64,000 bases of DNA from Treponema sp. (GCA_016296575.1 JAEDJA010000001.1:72171-136170), one strand, 5' to 3'; counted from the stretch's first letter, positions 17,675-26,732 are shown. Notes: generated from the sequence alone by a model not told the origin. Program-made: numbers and translations.

Positions 17675-18586
17675 CTATTTGTCCCACAAAGATTCAGGAT
17701 AGTAACCATCCTTGATCTTGTTGGCTATTTCTGCTTTTACAATTTCACGATCTTCCGGATAAGTCATGCCGAACCAGGTTTCAGTAGAATTGAAGAATTT
17801 AATGATTCCGTGTCCTTTCTGAATGATTTCACTGGCATTGTTTGGAAGAAGACATTCTGCTTTTGGATTAGCGGCATTTTCTGCAATGAATTTGTCCCAG
17901 GAAACCTGGAAATCTTCAAAAGCTTTTGGACTGAAACCAAAAAGGTTCATGCTAACCCATTCTTTTCCTGTAAGCTCAACTTTTTTGTCAGGCCATTCAG
18001 AAATGATTTTGTCGCCTTCGTAGTAAATCTTAAGATTTTCTTTGATTGCTTCCAGTTTGTTGTCACCTGTAACAGTACATACACCACGAGAAACTGATCC
18101 GCTGCGACTCATTGTGTTTCCAAGAATATAACCAACCATGGCGTGTTCTGTTGAATCTACAGAAATTGATGAAAGATAATCTCCCAAAGTCTGGAAAGCC
18201 TGTCTTCCGTAATAATCATCGGCATTGATAACGGCAAAAGGTTCTTTTACTGCATCTTTTGCACAAAGGATTGCATGTGTTGTACCCCAAGGCTTTGCCC
18301 GGTCTTTTGATGCCAGTACCTGTTCTGGAGTCAAAAGAGAATCTCTGTTCTGGAAAACATATTCTGCATTAAAGTTTGCTGCAACACGGTCGAAAAGTCG
18401 TTCCCGGAAATCTTTTTCAATATCTTTTCGGATGATAAAAACTACTTTTCCGTAACCAGCCTTTCGAGCATCATAACATGCAAAATCCAAAAGACATTCT
18501 CCGTGAAGGCCTACTGAGTCAATCTGTTTTACTCCGCCATATCGACTTCCCATTCCTGCTGCAAGTACAACTAAAGTTGGTTTCAT
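17675..18586 (-). CDS. Sugar-phosphate nucleotidyltransferase
   Basis: 303 aa. N-terminal LVVLAAGMGSRYGGVKQ is the NTP-transfer signature, FAVINADDYYG carries the metal-binding aspartates and GMTYPEDREIV is near the end. Family members activate sugar-1-phosphates (UTP or dTTP). The exact sugar cannot be read from sequence; a GalU-like glucose-1-phosphate activity would link to glgP. Good AGGAG box eight bases before the ATG. First gene of a unit with the CBS-domain and TPR genes. Confidence 0.82.
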   Translation of the reverse strand: MKPTLVVLAAGMGSRYGGVKQIDSVGLHGECLLDFACYDARKAGYGKVVFIIRKDIEKDFRERLFDRVAANFNAEYVFQNRDSLLTPEQVLASKDRAKPWGTTHAILCAKDAVKEPFAVINADDYYGRQAFQTLGDYLSSISVDSTEHAMVGYILGNTMSRSGSVSRGVCTVTGDNKLEAIKENLKIYYEGDKIISEWPDKKVELTGKEWVSMNLFGFSPKAFEDFQVSWDKFIAENAANPKAECLLPNNASEIIQKGHGIIKFFNSTETWFGMTYPEDREIVKAEIANKIKDGYYPESLWDK

Positions 18587-18660
18587 ATATTAAAACTCCT
18601 GTTTTATATTCAAATGAAATAAGTTTTTTCATTATATATAAAAAATTGATGTAATACTAG

Positions 18661-19365
18661 TTACAGTTCCAATGCAGTTTCCAAAGCAAGCTTCATCATG
18701 TCGGTAAAAGTGGTCTGTCGTTCTTCTGCAGTTGTAGCTTCACCAGTTGCAATGTTGTCGCTTACTGTAAGGATTGCAAGTGCTTTACGGTCAAATTCGT
18801 GGGCCAGTGTGAAAAGCTCTGCTGCTTCCATTTCAATGCCGGCAACACCGTATTTTTTCCAAAGCTTCCAGTTGTTGTTGTCATCATAAAAACGGTCACT
18901 TGATGCAACTGGTGCTACAATGGCATTAAGACCCATTTCCTGAGATTTATGCCAGGCTTTATCCAAAAGCTCAAAGTCCGAAGTTGGTGCAAAATGCAGA
19001 TTTCCAAAACGCTGGTTCAAAAGACATGAATCAGAACAGGCTGCGTTTGCAATAATGATGCTTTTTACAGGTACCTTTTCGCTTACTGATCCGCAGGTTC
19101 CAATACGAATGGCATTTTTTACACCGTAATCTGCAAAGAGCTCGTGAACATAAATGGAAAGAGAAGGCTGTCCCATCCCTGTTCCCTGAACAGAAATTCG
19201 TTTTCCCTTATATGTACCGGTATAACCCAGCATGCCTCTAACTTCGTTGTAGCATACAGGATTTTCAAAAAAAGTTTCTGCTATGAACTTGGCCCTAAGT
19301 GGGTCGCCTGGAAGCAGAATTGTGTCAGCGATTGCTCCCTTTGGAGCGTTAATGTGTGTACTCAT
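18661..19365 (-). CDS. deoD: Purine-nucleoside phosphorylase (DeoD type)
   Basis: 234 aa, hexameric-type PNP of the salvage pathway. Motifs: ILLPGDPLRAKFIAETFF, QGTGMGQPSLSIYVHEL, IRIGTCGS, GIEMEAAELF and the catalytic aspartate in LTVSDN. TGGTATAAT on the minus strand (19380-19372) lies six bases before the ATG and there is no ribosome binding site, so the transcript may be leaderless. It sits between two separately promoted minus-strand genes. Confidence 0.95.
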   Translation of the reverse strand: MSTHINAPKGAIADTILLPGDPLRAKFIAETFFENPVCYNEVRGMLGYTGTYKGKRISVQGTGMGQPSLSIYVHELFADYGVKNAIRIGTCGSVSEKVPVKSIIIANAACSDSCLLNQRFGNLHFAPTSDFELLDKAWHKSQEMGLNAIVAPVASSDRFYDDNNNWKLWKKYGVAGIEMEAAELFTLAHEFDRKALAILTVSDNIATGEATTAEERQTTFTDMMKLALETALEL

Positions 19366-19372
19366 AAAAGTA

Positions 19373-20203
19373 TTATACCACAGTTTTTTTAATCAGACAG
19401 AAATAAATTGGCCCGGCCCCCTCACTGGTATCTGGAAGAATATGATAGCCGTGCCCAGTTTTTTCAGCTTCAGGAAAAACCTTTAGATTTGTAAAATCCT
19501 TTACTTTGGAATCTGCTTTAGGTTCTTCAATACTAACCTGACCTGGAAATTTTTTTAAAAGGCGATCAATCATTTCGTCATTTTCTTTTGGGCAGAGGGC
19601 GCAGGTGGAATAAAGAAGATAACCTTCAGGGCGGAGGAGGCGGAATGCACAGGAAAGAAGAGCCCATTGTTCACTGGCAACTGTCTTTACCCGGTTTTCT
19701 GTCCAAACATTAAGATATTTTGGATCTGCAATTACGTGGCGTTCAGAGGAACAGGGTGCATCAAGGAGAATTGCATCAAAGCATTCTGTTTGTCTTTTAC
19801 ACCAGGTAGCACCGTCAGAACAGGAAGTGAGAATCCTGCTTGAAATGTCTTCTGGAAGTGATTCTGAAACTACAGTAGAAAGACGGTGTTTCCGTTCAGG
19901 GGAGCGTTCATTGGCAGATAGGTGTGCATCTTCATTCATACGGGATGCAAGAATCAGGGTTTTTCCACCAGGTGCTGCACAAAGGTCTAGAATGTCAGTG
20001 GCGTCTTCCAAAGGTAACATGGAGGCTGCAGTGACGCTGGCAGAATCAAGATAATAGGCTTTTGTGCTGCTGGTTTTCTGAAAAGTGATATAATCGTTCT
20101 CTTTTTTAAAAGCTTCCTTCAGTTTTTCCCAGCGTTCATTGAAAACTTCTGAATAATATTTTTCAAAAGCGGCTTCACCTATCAGCTTTTCTTTTTTTGC
20201 CAT
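19373..20203 (-). CDS. RsmB/NOP2-family RNA m5C methyltransferase
   Basis: 276 aa. SAM-binding motif DLCAAPGGKTLILASRM (about 90-106), catalytic motif DAPCSSERHV, and STCALCPKENDEMI carrying the second cysteine. These two cysteines are typical of RNA cytosine-5 methyltransferases. It lacks the N-terminal NusB-like domain of RsmB and the C-terminal PUA domain of RsmF, so the target base is uncertain. Its ATG overlaps the stop codon of the upstream GH3 gene (TAATG). Confidence 0.85.
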   Translation of the reverse strand: MAKKEKLIGEAAFEKYYSEVFNERWEKLKEAFKKENDYITFQKTSSTKAYYLDSASVTAASMLPLEDATDILDLCAAPGGKTLILASRMNEDAHLSANERSPERKHRLSTVVSESLPEDISSRILTSCSDGATWCKRQTECFDAILLDAPCSSERHVIADPKYLNVWTENRVKTVASEQWALLSCAFRLLRPEGYLLYSTCALCPKENDEMIDRLLKKFPGQVSIEEPKADSKVKDFTNLKVFPEAEKTGHGYHILPDTSEGAGPIYFCLIKKTVV

Positions 20204-21390
20204 TATTTACCTGCCTGCCAAATGCCTTTTTTATATTTCCACATAAGAATACGTTCAACTTTTCTGTTGATTTCGTCTTCAAAGGTTTTATCGGTTTTAC
20301 AGTGTTCAAAAATGATATCGGCAAGTTTACCAAATCGTTTTTCACTAATCATTATAATATCAATTCCTGCTTCCAGTGCCATAATGGCTGCTTTTTCTGG
20401 AGGATAGCCGTTATCTGCCAGCGCACCCATGTAAATATCATCTGAAAAAATAAGTCCCTGATAATTATGTTCCTTCCGCAGTGTGTCTGTAATCCATTTT
20501 TTTGAAAGACAGGCTGGTACTTCTCCATCAAGACAGGTGGTTCTGGCGTGGCTCATAAGAACTGCATCAGGATTCCAGGCAAGTACATTGTAAAAAGGTT
20601 CAAGGGATTTGTTCAGTTCTTCCATGGAAAGCTTGATTTCTGGAAGACCAGTATGAGGATCAGTGTTTGTATTTCCCGGAAAGTGCTTTATTACTGTGGA
20701 AATACCGTTATTTTCGTAAGCAAAGACTGCTGTTCGGCTGTAAAGTTCAGTCTGTTCTGCATTTCCAAAGCTGCGTTCCATAAGAAAGTCAGCATTTTGA
20801 TTTGTACAGATTTCTACAACTGGAGCAAGGTTCATATGAAAACCCATTTCTTTCATGTAAGCGGCCTGTTCTGTATAAATGGCCAGTGCTTCTTCAATAG
20901 AGTATTCCTGGGCAACTTTTTCGGCAGAAGGAAGCTTTGGTGAAAGATTTTTAAGCCGCTGAACCCATCCGCCTTCCTGGTCAATTGTAAGAAAAGGTGG
21001 AATAAAGGAGCGGGAAGTGCACCAGTCTCTGATATTGCTGGTAAATTCTTTGACACCATCAATTGAGTCAGATAGATTATATGAAAAGAAAAGATATCCA
21101 CCTGCAATACGAGAATTTTTTTTGCTGTCGTATTCAACGGGTGTAAAATCTTTGTTTCCTGTAAGATTTACTACAAAAAGCTGGCCTATTTTTTCATCAG
21201 AATCCATTGCTTCTACAAAATTTTTGATGTAGGTTTCAAGAGAAGCTTTTGACTCCAGTACATATTTGTGAACAAGAAGGGAGGATTCATGAAGTGCCTT
21301 TTCTTTTTGTGAAACAGAATCTTTTTTCTTGCAGGATAAAACTAAAACTGAGAAAGATAAAGCTGTCAGAAATATAAAATATTTTTTCAT
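20203..21390 (-). CDS. GH3 family lipoprotein, NagZ-like with altered motif
   Basis: 395 aa. Lipobox VLSC at Cys20, then a single GH3 barrel: IDQEGGWVQRLKNLSP, GFHMNLAPVVEI, ERSFGN and the nucleophile region IFSDDIYMGAL. The dyad motif reads KHFPGNTNTDPHTGLPE, which is shorter than the usual KHFPGHG(D/N)T..DSH by two residues, although Asp and His of the dyad remain. The C-terminal domain of the first GH3 gene (434-2119) is missing. Likely acts on peptidoglycan fragments at the membrane. First gene before the methyltransferase. Confidence 0.82.
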   Translation of the reverse strand: MKKYFIFLTALSFSVLVLSCKKKDSVSQKEKALHESSLLVHKYVLESKASLETYIKNFVEAMDSDEKIGQLFVVNLTGNKDFTPVEYDSKKNSRIAGGYLFFSYNLSDSIDGVKEFTSNIRDWCTSRSFIPPFLTIDQEGGWVQRLKNLSPKLPSAEKVAQEYSIEEALAIYTEQAAYMKEMGFHMNLAPVVEICTNQNADFLMERSFGNAEQTELYSRTAVFAYENNGISTVIKHFPGNTNTDPHTGLPEIKLSMEELNKSLEPFYNVLAWNPDAVLMSHARTTCLDGEVPACLSKKWITDTLRKEHNYQGLIFSDDIYMGALADNGYPPEKAAIMALEAGIDIIMISEKRFGKLADIIFEHCKTDKTFEDEINRKVERILMWKYKKGIWQAGK

Positions 21391-21429
21391 AAAAAAAAGC
21401 GGACACTTCGTCAGGCTTCAGTGTCCGCC
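21391..21429 (-). terminator. Terminator of glyA
   Basis: GCGGACACT (21399-21407) pairs with AGTGTCCGC (21420-21428); on the minus strand the hairpin is followed by eight T. It lies between glyA and the GH3 lipoprotein gene. Confidence 0.85.
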
Positions 21430-21453
21430 CCTTATAGATTATTTTTAATCTAC

Positions 21454-22953
21454 TTATTTAACAAATTCTTTTTTCAAGAAGTCCAGATCCAGTTCAGGAT
21501 ACAGAACGTGAGCTGAAAGGAGCTTGTTTACTCTTTCTTTTGCAGCTTTAACTGTATCGTCAGAAATGTCAATCTTTCCTTTAGCTGGTTTACCTTCTTT
21601 TGTAAGGCCAGGTTTTGTATTCTTGAGAACAAAGTCGATGATAAAAGCAACCTCTTTCATGTCGGCTTCATTCATGCCAAGTGTTGTAAGGGCTGGTGTT
21701 CCAAGACGGAGACCACTAGTCCACCATGCACCATTTTTGTCGTATGGAAGTGCGTTTGCGTTAGCTGTAACACCACAGGCGAACAATGCTGCTTCTGCCT
21801 GTTTTCCTGTAAGACCATAACCTGTGACATCAACCAGCATAAGGTGGTTGTCTGTTCCGCCAGTCTGGAGTGGAAGACCGATTGTTTTAAGAGCATCAGC
21901 AAGAGCTGTAGCATTTTTAACAACGTTCTTTGCATATTCCTGGTAAGCAGGTGTATTTGCTTCTTTGAAAGCAATAGCTTTGGCAGCCATAACGTGTGGA
22001 AGAGGTCCACCAAGAACCATTGGACATCCTTTGTTTACATAGTCTGCAAATTCTTTTTTACAGAGAATAATAGCACCACGTGGTCCGCGGAGAGTTTTAT
22101 GTGTTGTTGTTGTAACGATATCTGCCCATTTTACAGGATCAAAATCACCCTGGAAAACTTTACCGGCAACAAGACCAGCAAAGTGTGCCATATCTACCAT
22201 GAGGATTGCTCCACATTTGTCAGCGATTTCACGGAAGCGGCGGAAGTTGATGGCTCGTGGGTAAGCAGAATAACCTGTAAGAAGAATAAGAGGTTTTACT
22301 TCCATGGCCTGTTTTTCAATCTGGTCGTAATCAAGAAGACCTGTTTCCTTGCTTACTCCATATGGGTGTGATTCGAACATACGGGCAGAAACGTTCATTT
22401 TGTAACCGTGTGTAAGGTGTCCACCACAAGAGTAGTCAAGTCCCATAAGGCGCTGGTTTCCGAATTTTTTGCGGAGGTCGTCAAACTGTTCAGCAGTAAG
22501 ATCGTTCAAAGATTTTACACCCAGTTCTTCAAGAGTTGGAGTTTCTACTTTTGCAGAAAGAATGGCCCAGTAAGCAACCAGGTTTGTATCAGCACCAGAG
22601 TGTGGCTGAACGTAAGCATAGTCTGCACCAAAGAGTTTTTCTGCTTCACGGGCAGCTGTATTTTCAACAGCGTCAACGTTTACACATCCACCATAGTAAC
22701 GGTGTTCAGGATATCCTTCAGCATATTTGTCTGTAAGAAGGTTTCCCATAGCTGCCTGAACTGAAAGTGAACAGTAGTTTTCAGAAGCTACAAGTTTAAG
22801 GTGGCTTCTCTGGTTTTCCAGTTCATTTACTACGTCTGCAGCAATGTCAGCACCAACTTCACTAACTTTCTGCAGGTTTGCAACGTAAGCACACATAGCG
22901 GCGTTTGGTTTTCCACCGCATGATTCAAGGTAATTTTCCAATGGTGTAGCCAT
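21454..22953 (-). CDS. glyA: Serine hydroxymethyltransferase
   Basis: 499 aa. Interconverts serine and glycine with tetrahydrofolate. Key parts: VASENYCS, DKYAEGYPEHRYYGGC, VDMAHFAGLVAG and the PLP lysine in TTTTHKTLRGPRG. It is longer than the 415-residue E. coli enzyme; the extra sequence is an N-terminal stretch of about 45 residues and an insertion near 140-185 (EELGVKSLNDLTAEQFDDLR), as I recall for other treponemes. Strong AGGAGG box. Single gene with its own terminator. Confidence 0.95.
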   Translation of the reverse strand: MATPLENYLESCGGKPNAAMCAYVANLQKVSEVGADIAADVVNELENQRSHLKLVASENYCSLSVQAAMGNLLTDKYAEGYPEHRYYGGCVNVDAVENTAAREAEKLFGADYAYVQPHSGADTNLVAYWAILSAKVETPTLEELGVKSLNDLTAEQFDDLRKKFGNQRLMGLDYSCGGHLTHGYKMNVSARMFESHPYGVSKETGLLDYDQIEKQAMEVKPLILLTGYSAYPRAINFRRFREIADKCGAILMVDMAHFAGLVAGKVFQGDFDPVKWADIVTTTTHKTLRGPRGAIILCKKEFADYVNKGCPMVLGGPLPHVMAAKAIAFKEANTPAYQEYAKNVVKNATALADALKTIGLPLQTGGTDNHLMLVDVTGYGLTGKQAEAALFACGVTANANALPYDKNGAWWTSGLRLGTPALTTLGMNEADMKEVAFIIDFVLKNTKPGLTKEGKPAKGKIDISDDTVKAAKERVNKLLSAHVLYPELDLDFLKKEFVK

Positions 22954-23192
22954 TTATTTCCTCCAAAGGGTCACTGGATGTGCCCATAAGTTTACTAATA
23001 CTTAAGTAAGATAATTATAATGAAAATGGGAGTTAAAAGGAATAGGGGTTGTCTAATTATGATTAAACAAATCAGACAGCCCCTATGGAAAATCAGAAAG
23101 TACTGTTAATATATCATTTTGTAGATGTCCAGCATTTCCTATAAGCGTTCATTCCTGCTTTGATTGTTGATTTCATCATTGCAATATATATC
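22954..23192. other. Intergenic region glyA / ACT-domain gene
   Basis: 239 bases without an ORF. It includes the glyA upstream region (TATAAT-like AT-rich sequence near 23010-23020) and the hairpin at 23042-23086. No known riboswitch motif was recognised. Confidence 0.6.
23042..23086. repeat. Divergent copy of the GGGCTGTCC inverted-repeat element
   Basis: ATAGGGGTTGTCT (23042-23054) pairs with AGACAGCCCCTAT (23074-23086) with one wobble. The right arm shares GACAGCCC(C)TAT with the better copies at 30698, 58391 and 61712. The loop differs, so kinship is tentative. Confidence 0.45.
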
Positions 23193-23624
23193 CTAAACAT
23201 TATCCAGATCTTTTTCTGCTACAAGTTTGATGCCGTTTTTCTGAAGAATTTCTGCAGCTTTTTTTGTGTCGGTGAAGCGCATTACCATGTAGGCAGAGTT
23301 TGTTTTCTTTCCTGTGAATCCGTACATATATTCAACGTTTCTGTCGTTTTCTGCTGTAAGGGTAAGAATATTATTCAAAGATCCTGCTGTATCAGGAATT
23401 TCTACAAGAAGAACATCTGTAATGGTTGAAACATAATCATTTTTTTTGAGGATTGCTTTTACTTCATCAGGATTGTCTGTAATAATACGGATAATTCCAA
23501 AGTCTGAAGTATCAGCAAGGGAAATGGCTCGCATATTTACTTTGTTGTCTGCCAGAACCTTTGTTGCAGCGCAAAGTGATTTTGGAGTGTTTTCAATAAA
23601 AATAGAAAGCTGTCTGATTGTCAT
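23193..23624 (-). CDS. Tandem ACT-domain protein
   Basis: 143 aa made of two ACT domains (MTIRQLSIFIENTPKSLCAA and VSTITDVLLVEIPDTAGSLN). ACT domains bind amino acids. Stand-alone ACT proteins of this kind are repeatedly found next to phenylacetate-CoA-ligase-like and indolepyruvate oxidoreductase genes, which is the case here, so it may sense aromatic amino acids or their acids. Good AGGAGG box; 21 bases after the ligase gene. Confidence 0.82.
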   Translation of the reverse strand: MTIRQLSIFIENTPKSLCAATKVLADNKVNMRAISLADTSDFGIIRIITDNPDEVKAILKKNDYVSTITDVLLVEIPDTAGSLNNILTLTAENDRNVEYMYGFTGKKTNSAYMVMRFTDTKKAAEILQKNGIKLVAEKDLDNV

Positions 23625-23645
23625 TTGTTTTTCCTCCTTTTGGAA

Positions 23646-24956
23646 TTAGTCGTGAAGCTTGCGTTTGTCGATAACGCGTTTTGCTTTTCCGATTGAACGT
23701 TCAATTGATTTTGGAGCACAAAGTTTAACATCTGCCTTAATCTGAAGAATTGAGAGAAGGGCAGCCTGAAGTTCTTTTTCCTGTTTTGTAACTTCTGCTA
23801 CTACATCACTGAATTTATCTTCAGGCATTTCAACCTGAACTTCAAATGTATCATTGTTATTTACTCGGTCAACAACAATCTGGTAATTGGCAGGGTAACC
23901 TTTTTCCATAAGTACACCTTCAATCTGGCTTGGGAATACGTTTACACCACGGATGATGAGCATATCGTCAGTACGTCCCATTGGTTTTGACATACGTACA
24001 AAGGTTCGTCCACAAGGACAGTCTGCATGATTTAAAACACCGATATCTTTTGTGCGGAATCGGAGAAGTGGGAAAGCTTTACGTGTAATACAAGAGAATA
24101 CCAGTTCACCTTTCTGTCCTTCTTCTACAGGAAGTCCTGTTTCAGGATTGATTGTTTCAACAATAAAGTGGTCTTCATTTACGTGCATACCTTTCTGTTC
24201 ACTACATTCGTAGGAAACTCCAGGTCCCATGATTTCTGTAAGACCGTAAATATCATAGGCTTTAATTCCAAGTGATTTTTCAATGCCATGGCGCATTTCT
24301 TCGGTCCAAGGTTCTGCTCCAAAAATACCAGCTTTAAGGCAGATATCATCAGTTGTGTAACCCATGTCTTTCAAAGTTTCTCCAAGATATGCTGCATACG
24401 ATGGAGTACAGGCAAGGATTGTAGAACGGAAATCTTTCATGATTGTAATCTGGCGCTGTGTGTTTCCTGAGCTTACAGGAATTACAGTACATCCAAGCTT
24501 TGTGGCTCCACCATGAAGTCCAAATCCGCCGGTAAAAAGTCCGTATCCGTAAGAAACGTGAACAAAGTCATCTTTTGTGGCACCAATGGCAACCAGCTGG
24601 CGGGCTGCAAGATCATCCCAGATATCCAGATCTTCTTTTGTGTAACCTACAACAATCTGTTTTCCAGTGGTTCCGCTGGATGCATGAAGGCGTACAACAT
24701 CACTCATTGGAACTGCAAAAAGTCCGTATGGGTAAGTTGCCCTTAGATCATCTTTGTACATAAAAGGCAGCTTGTGCAGATCTTCAAGTCCGTTTACATC
24801 TGCTGGGGTAACGCCTGCTTCATTACATCTGTTTCTGTAAAATTCAACGTTTTCATAAGCCCATTTGAACTGATCTTTAAGGCGCTGGCTTTGCAGTTCC
24901 TTAATCTTATCTCTAGGCATACATTCATACTCTTTCTGGAAAAATCTCAAGTCCAT
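23646..24956 (-). CDS. paaK: Phenylacetate-CoA ligase family protein
   Basis: 436 aa. AMP-forming acyl-CoA ligase: P-loop-like LHASSGTTGKQ (SSGTTGK at 93-99), YGLTEIMGPGVSYEC, and a C-terminal PaaK lid domain (GRTDDMLIIRGVNVFPSQIE). It would activate arylacetates produced by IorAB, or run in the opposite direction to conserve ATP. Aerobic paa ring-cleavage genes are absent, so the context is anaerobic. AGAGG precedes the ATG. Co-oriented with the ACT, iorB and iorA genes, but separated from iorB by an opposing gene. Confidence 0.88.
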   Translation of the reverse strand: MDLRFFQKEYECMPRDKIKELQSQRLKDQFKWAYENVEFYRNRCNEAGVTPADVNGLEDLHKLPFMYKDDLRATYPYGLFAVPMSDVVRLHASSGTTGKQIVVGYTKEDLDIWDDLAARQLVAIGATKDDFVHVSYGYGLFTGGFGLHGGATKLGCTVIPVSSGNTQRQITIMKDFRSTILACTPSYAAYLGETLKDMGYTTDDICLKAGIFGAEPWTEEMRHGIEKSLGIKAYDIYGLTEIMGPGVSYECSEQKGMHVNEDHFIVETINPETGLPVEEGQKGELVFSCITRKAFPLLRFRTKDIGVLNHADCPCGRTFVRMSKPMGRTDDMLIIRGVNVFPSQIEGVLMEKGYPANYQIVVDRVNNNDTFEVQVEMPEDKFSDVVAEVTKQEKELQAALLSILQIKADVKLCAPKSIERSIGKAKRVIDKRKLHD

Positions 24957-25061
24957 ATAATCCTCTGTAATTTTTTTTTGTTATACTCAAATTGTATGTT
25001 AGTTTTAGTATTTGTAAAGAAAAATGTAAAAAAAAAACAGTTATCTATTTTCATTAATGTA

Positions 25062-25070
25062 TGATATAAT
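25062..25070 (+). promoter_or_regulatory. Extended -10 promoter of the secreted protein gene
   Basis: TGATATAAT at 25062-25070, about 30 bases before the ATG at 25100, with AAGGAG between. No clear -35 element. Confidence 0.45.
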
Positions 25071-25099
25071 GATGGTAATAAAAAAAAAAGGAGATTAGT

Positions 25100-26086
25100 A
25101 TGAAAAAATTCATTCTTGTACTTTTAGTGTTGGTTTCAGCTGTATTTGTTTTTGCAGATGAAAATTTAATTTTTGATGATTTTCCAGGAAAATTCGCTCT
25201 TTATGAAGATTCCCGGTTTGGCGAAAAAACAATCATCGGTTTATGTTATCTTGGAAATAATTCAATAGTAGCAAGATCTTATGAACCAAAAACTGAAAAT
25301 GAACTTGTTCTGATGATGGATTTTGTAATCACTGAAGACGGAATTGCACCAGGAGATAATTTAAGGGTATTAAAAGGTAATTTTAATTCCAGTGAAAATG
25401 CCCAAAGGCTGCTTCCAATGATCATGAACTGGTCTGCCAGCTGGTATGCATCAAAAGACACAATCAAAGAAAAGGGCAGCTATTCATATTCGTCAGACGA
25501 TGAATTTAATTATTTATCCTATATTCCTGTTTTTCAGATAGATTCCATTGGAACTGACAATAAGTTCAAGATCTTTTCAATGGGAACATTATCTGATCTG
25601 AGTGATGAACGTTTTAACAATTTAACTGGTATACCTGAGGCCGTTGAAGCAGAATCTTATAAAATTTCAAAAGGTAAAAAAACAGAAGTAATAATCGATG
25701 GTCTGAAAATTACTTTGGACAGTAACTGGAAAACCACAGATGAAAGAATCTATACTCTGGACAAAGTAACTCCACAGGATGCAGTTTTTTTAGTTGAAAC
25801 ATTTAATTATGTAGAAAACGGATTTAATTCATTGAAAGAACTTGCAAATCTGCTGCTGGGTGCAAATCAGAATATAATTTTGCTTGCAGAAGGCTCAAAA
25901 ATAGTAGAAACAGAGGGATCAATTTTTATTTACAGCCGTATGTACGATCCTATACAAAAGAAAAACTCTTTTCAGGAAACTCAACTTATTGAACGAAATG
26001 ACGGTTATGTAAGTGTAGTAACTCTGAGCTGTTACGAAACCTTATATCTGAAAAACAAAAAATACTTTGACGGCATTTTGCATTAA
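25100..26086 (+). CDS. Hypothetical secreted protein
   Basis: 328 aa, not recognised. MKKFILVLLVLVSAVFVFA is a signal peptide. The rest is soluble, rich in acidic and Asn/Ser residues, with no repeats or catalytic motif that I can name. The middle (KISKGKKTEVIIDGLKITLD) and end (SVVTLSCYETLYLKNKKYFD) look like a periplasmic beta-rich protein. It is inserted between paaK and iorB in the opposite direction and is closed by a strong terminator. Confidence 0.7.
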   Translation: MKKFILVLLVLVSAVFVFADENLIFDDFPGKFALYEDSRFGEKTIIGLCYLGNNSIVARSYEPKTENELVLMMDFVITEDGIAPGDNLRVLKGNFNSSENAQRLLPMIMNWSASWYASKDTIKEKGSYSYSSDDEFNYLSYIPVFQIDSIGTDNKFKIFSMGTLSDLSDERFNNLTGIPEAVEAESYKISKGKKTEVIIDGLKITLDSNWKTTDERIYTLDKVTPQDAVFLVETFNYVENGFNSLKELANLLLGANQNIILLAEGSKIVETEGSIFIYSRMYDPIQKKNSFQETQLIERNDGYVSVVTLSCYETLYLKNKKYFDGILH

Positions 26087-26093
26087 AAAAAAT

Positions 26094-26133
26094 ACACCCT
26101 GAAACAGAACTAAACAATTCGGTTTCAGGGTGT
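26094..26133. terminator. Bidirectional terminator between secreted protein gene and iorB
   Basis: ACACCCTGAAAC (26094-26105) pairs exactly with GTTTCAGGGTGT (26122-26133). A-rich sequence on the left and T-rich sequence on the right suit both convergent genes. Confidence 0.8.
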
Positions 26134-26159
26134 TGATTTTAACTGCTGCTTAAGGAAAA

Positions 26160-26732
26160 TTATTTTCTTCCCAATTCAAAAGCTTTCTTGTTGATATCAA
26201 GGAAGGCTGGTTTTACAAGTTTTTCGATTGCAGAAATCCATGAACTTTCAGAAAAATCCATAAACTTTGAAAGACAGCCCATAAGCACAATGTTTACGGC
26301 TTTGGCAGAACCGGCTTCATTTGCAAGACTGAGACAGTCCATATCTTCTACATCAAAACCTTTTCCTTTAAGTTCATTTACCAGGTCTGCAGGATATTCT
26401 GCGGCTCCTGTAAGAACAGGCATAGGATCAAGCTTTTGTGTATTTACTACGATTTTTCCCTTTGGCTTAAGGTATTCTGCGTAGCGGGCTGCTTCCAGAA
26501 GTTCAAAAGAAACGATGAAATCAGCTTCACCTTTATCGATGATTGGAGAGTAAACTTTTTTTCCAAAACGAACGTAAGTTACAACACTTCCGCCTCTCTG
26601 GCTCATTCCGTGAACTTCACTTACTTTTACATCATAGCCAGCGTCCATAAGAACCTGGCCCAGTGTTTTACTGGCAAGAAGGGCACCCTGTCCGCCAACA
26701 CCAACAATCATAATGTTTTTAACGTCACTCAT
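26160..26732 (-). CDS. iorB: Indolepyruvate oxidoreductase subunit beta
   Basis: 190 aa gamma-type subunit of 2-oxoacid:ferredoxin oxidoreductases. GVGGQGALLASKTLGQVLMD and EVHGMSQRGGSVVTYVRFG are characteristic. With IorA it decarboxylates aryl pyruvates to aryl-acetyl-CoA and reduces ferredoxin. Its ATG overlaps the iorA stop by four bases (ATGA), which indicates coupled translation. Confidence 0.92.
   Translation of the reverse strand: MSDVKNIMIVGVGGQGALLASKTLGQVLMDAGYDVKVSEVHGMSQRGGSVVTYVRFGKKVYSPIIDKGEADFIVSFELLEAARYAEYLKPKGKIVVNTQKLDPMPVLTGAAEYPADLVNELKGKGFDVEDMDCLSLANEAGSAKAVNIVLMGCLSKFMDFSESSWISAIEKLVKPAFLDINKKAFELGRK

Noticed and set aside
20450..21390. Beta-lactam or beta-glucosidase role for the GH3 lipoprotein
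   Set aside because: The barrel-only layout with an Asp/His dyad motif fits NagZ-type hexosaminidases, not beta-glucosidases, which carry the acid/base in a separate domain.
22954..23192. Possible riboswitch before glyA
   Set aside because: No glycine, SAM or THF riboswitch consensus could be matched; only a hairpin related to the dispersed element was found, at the far side.
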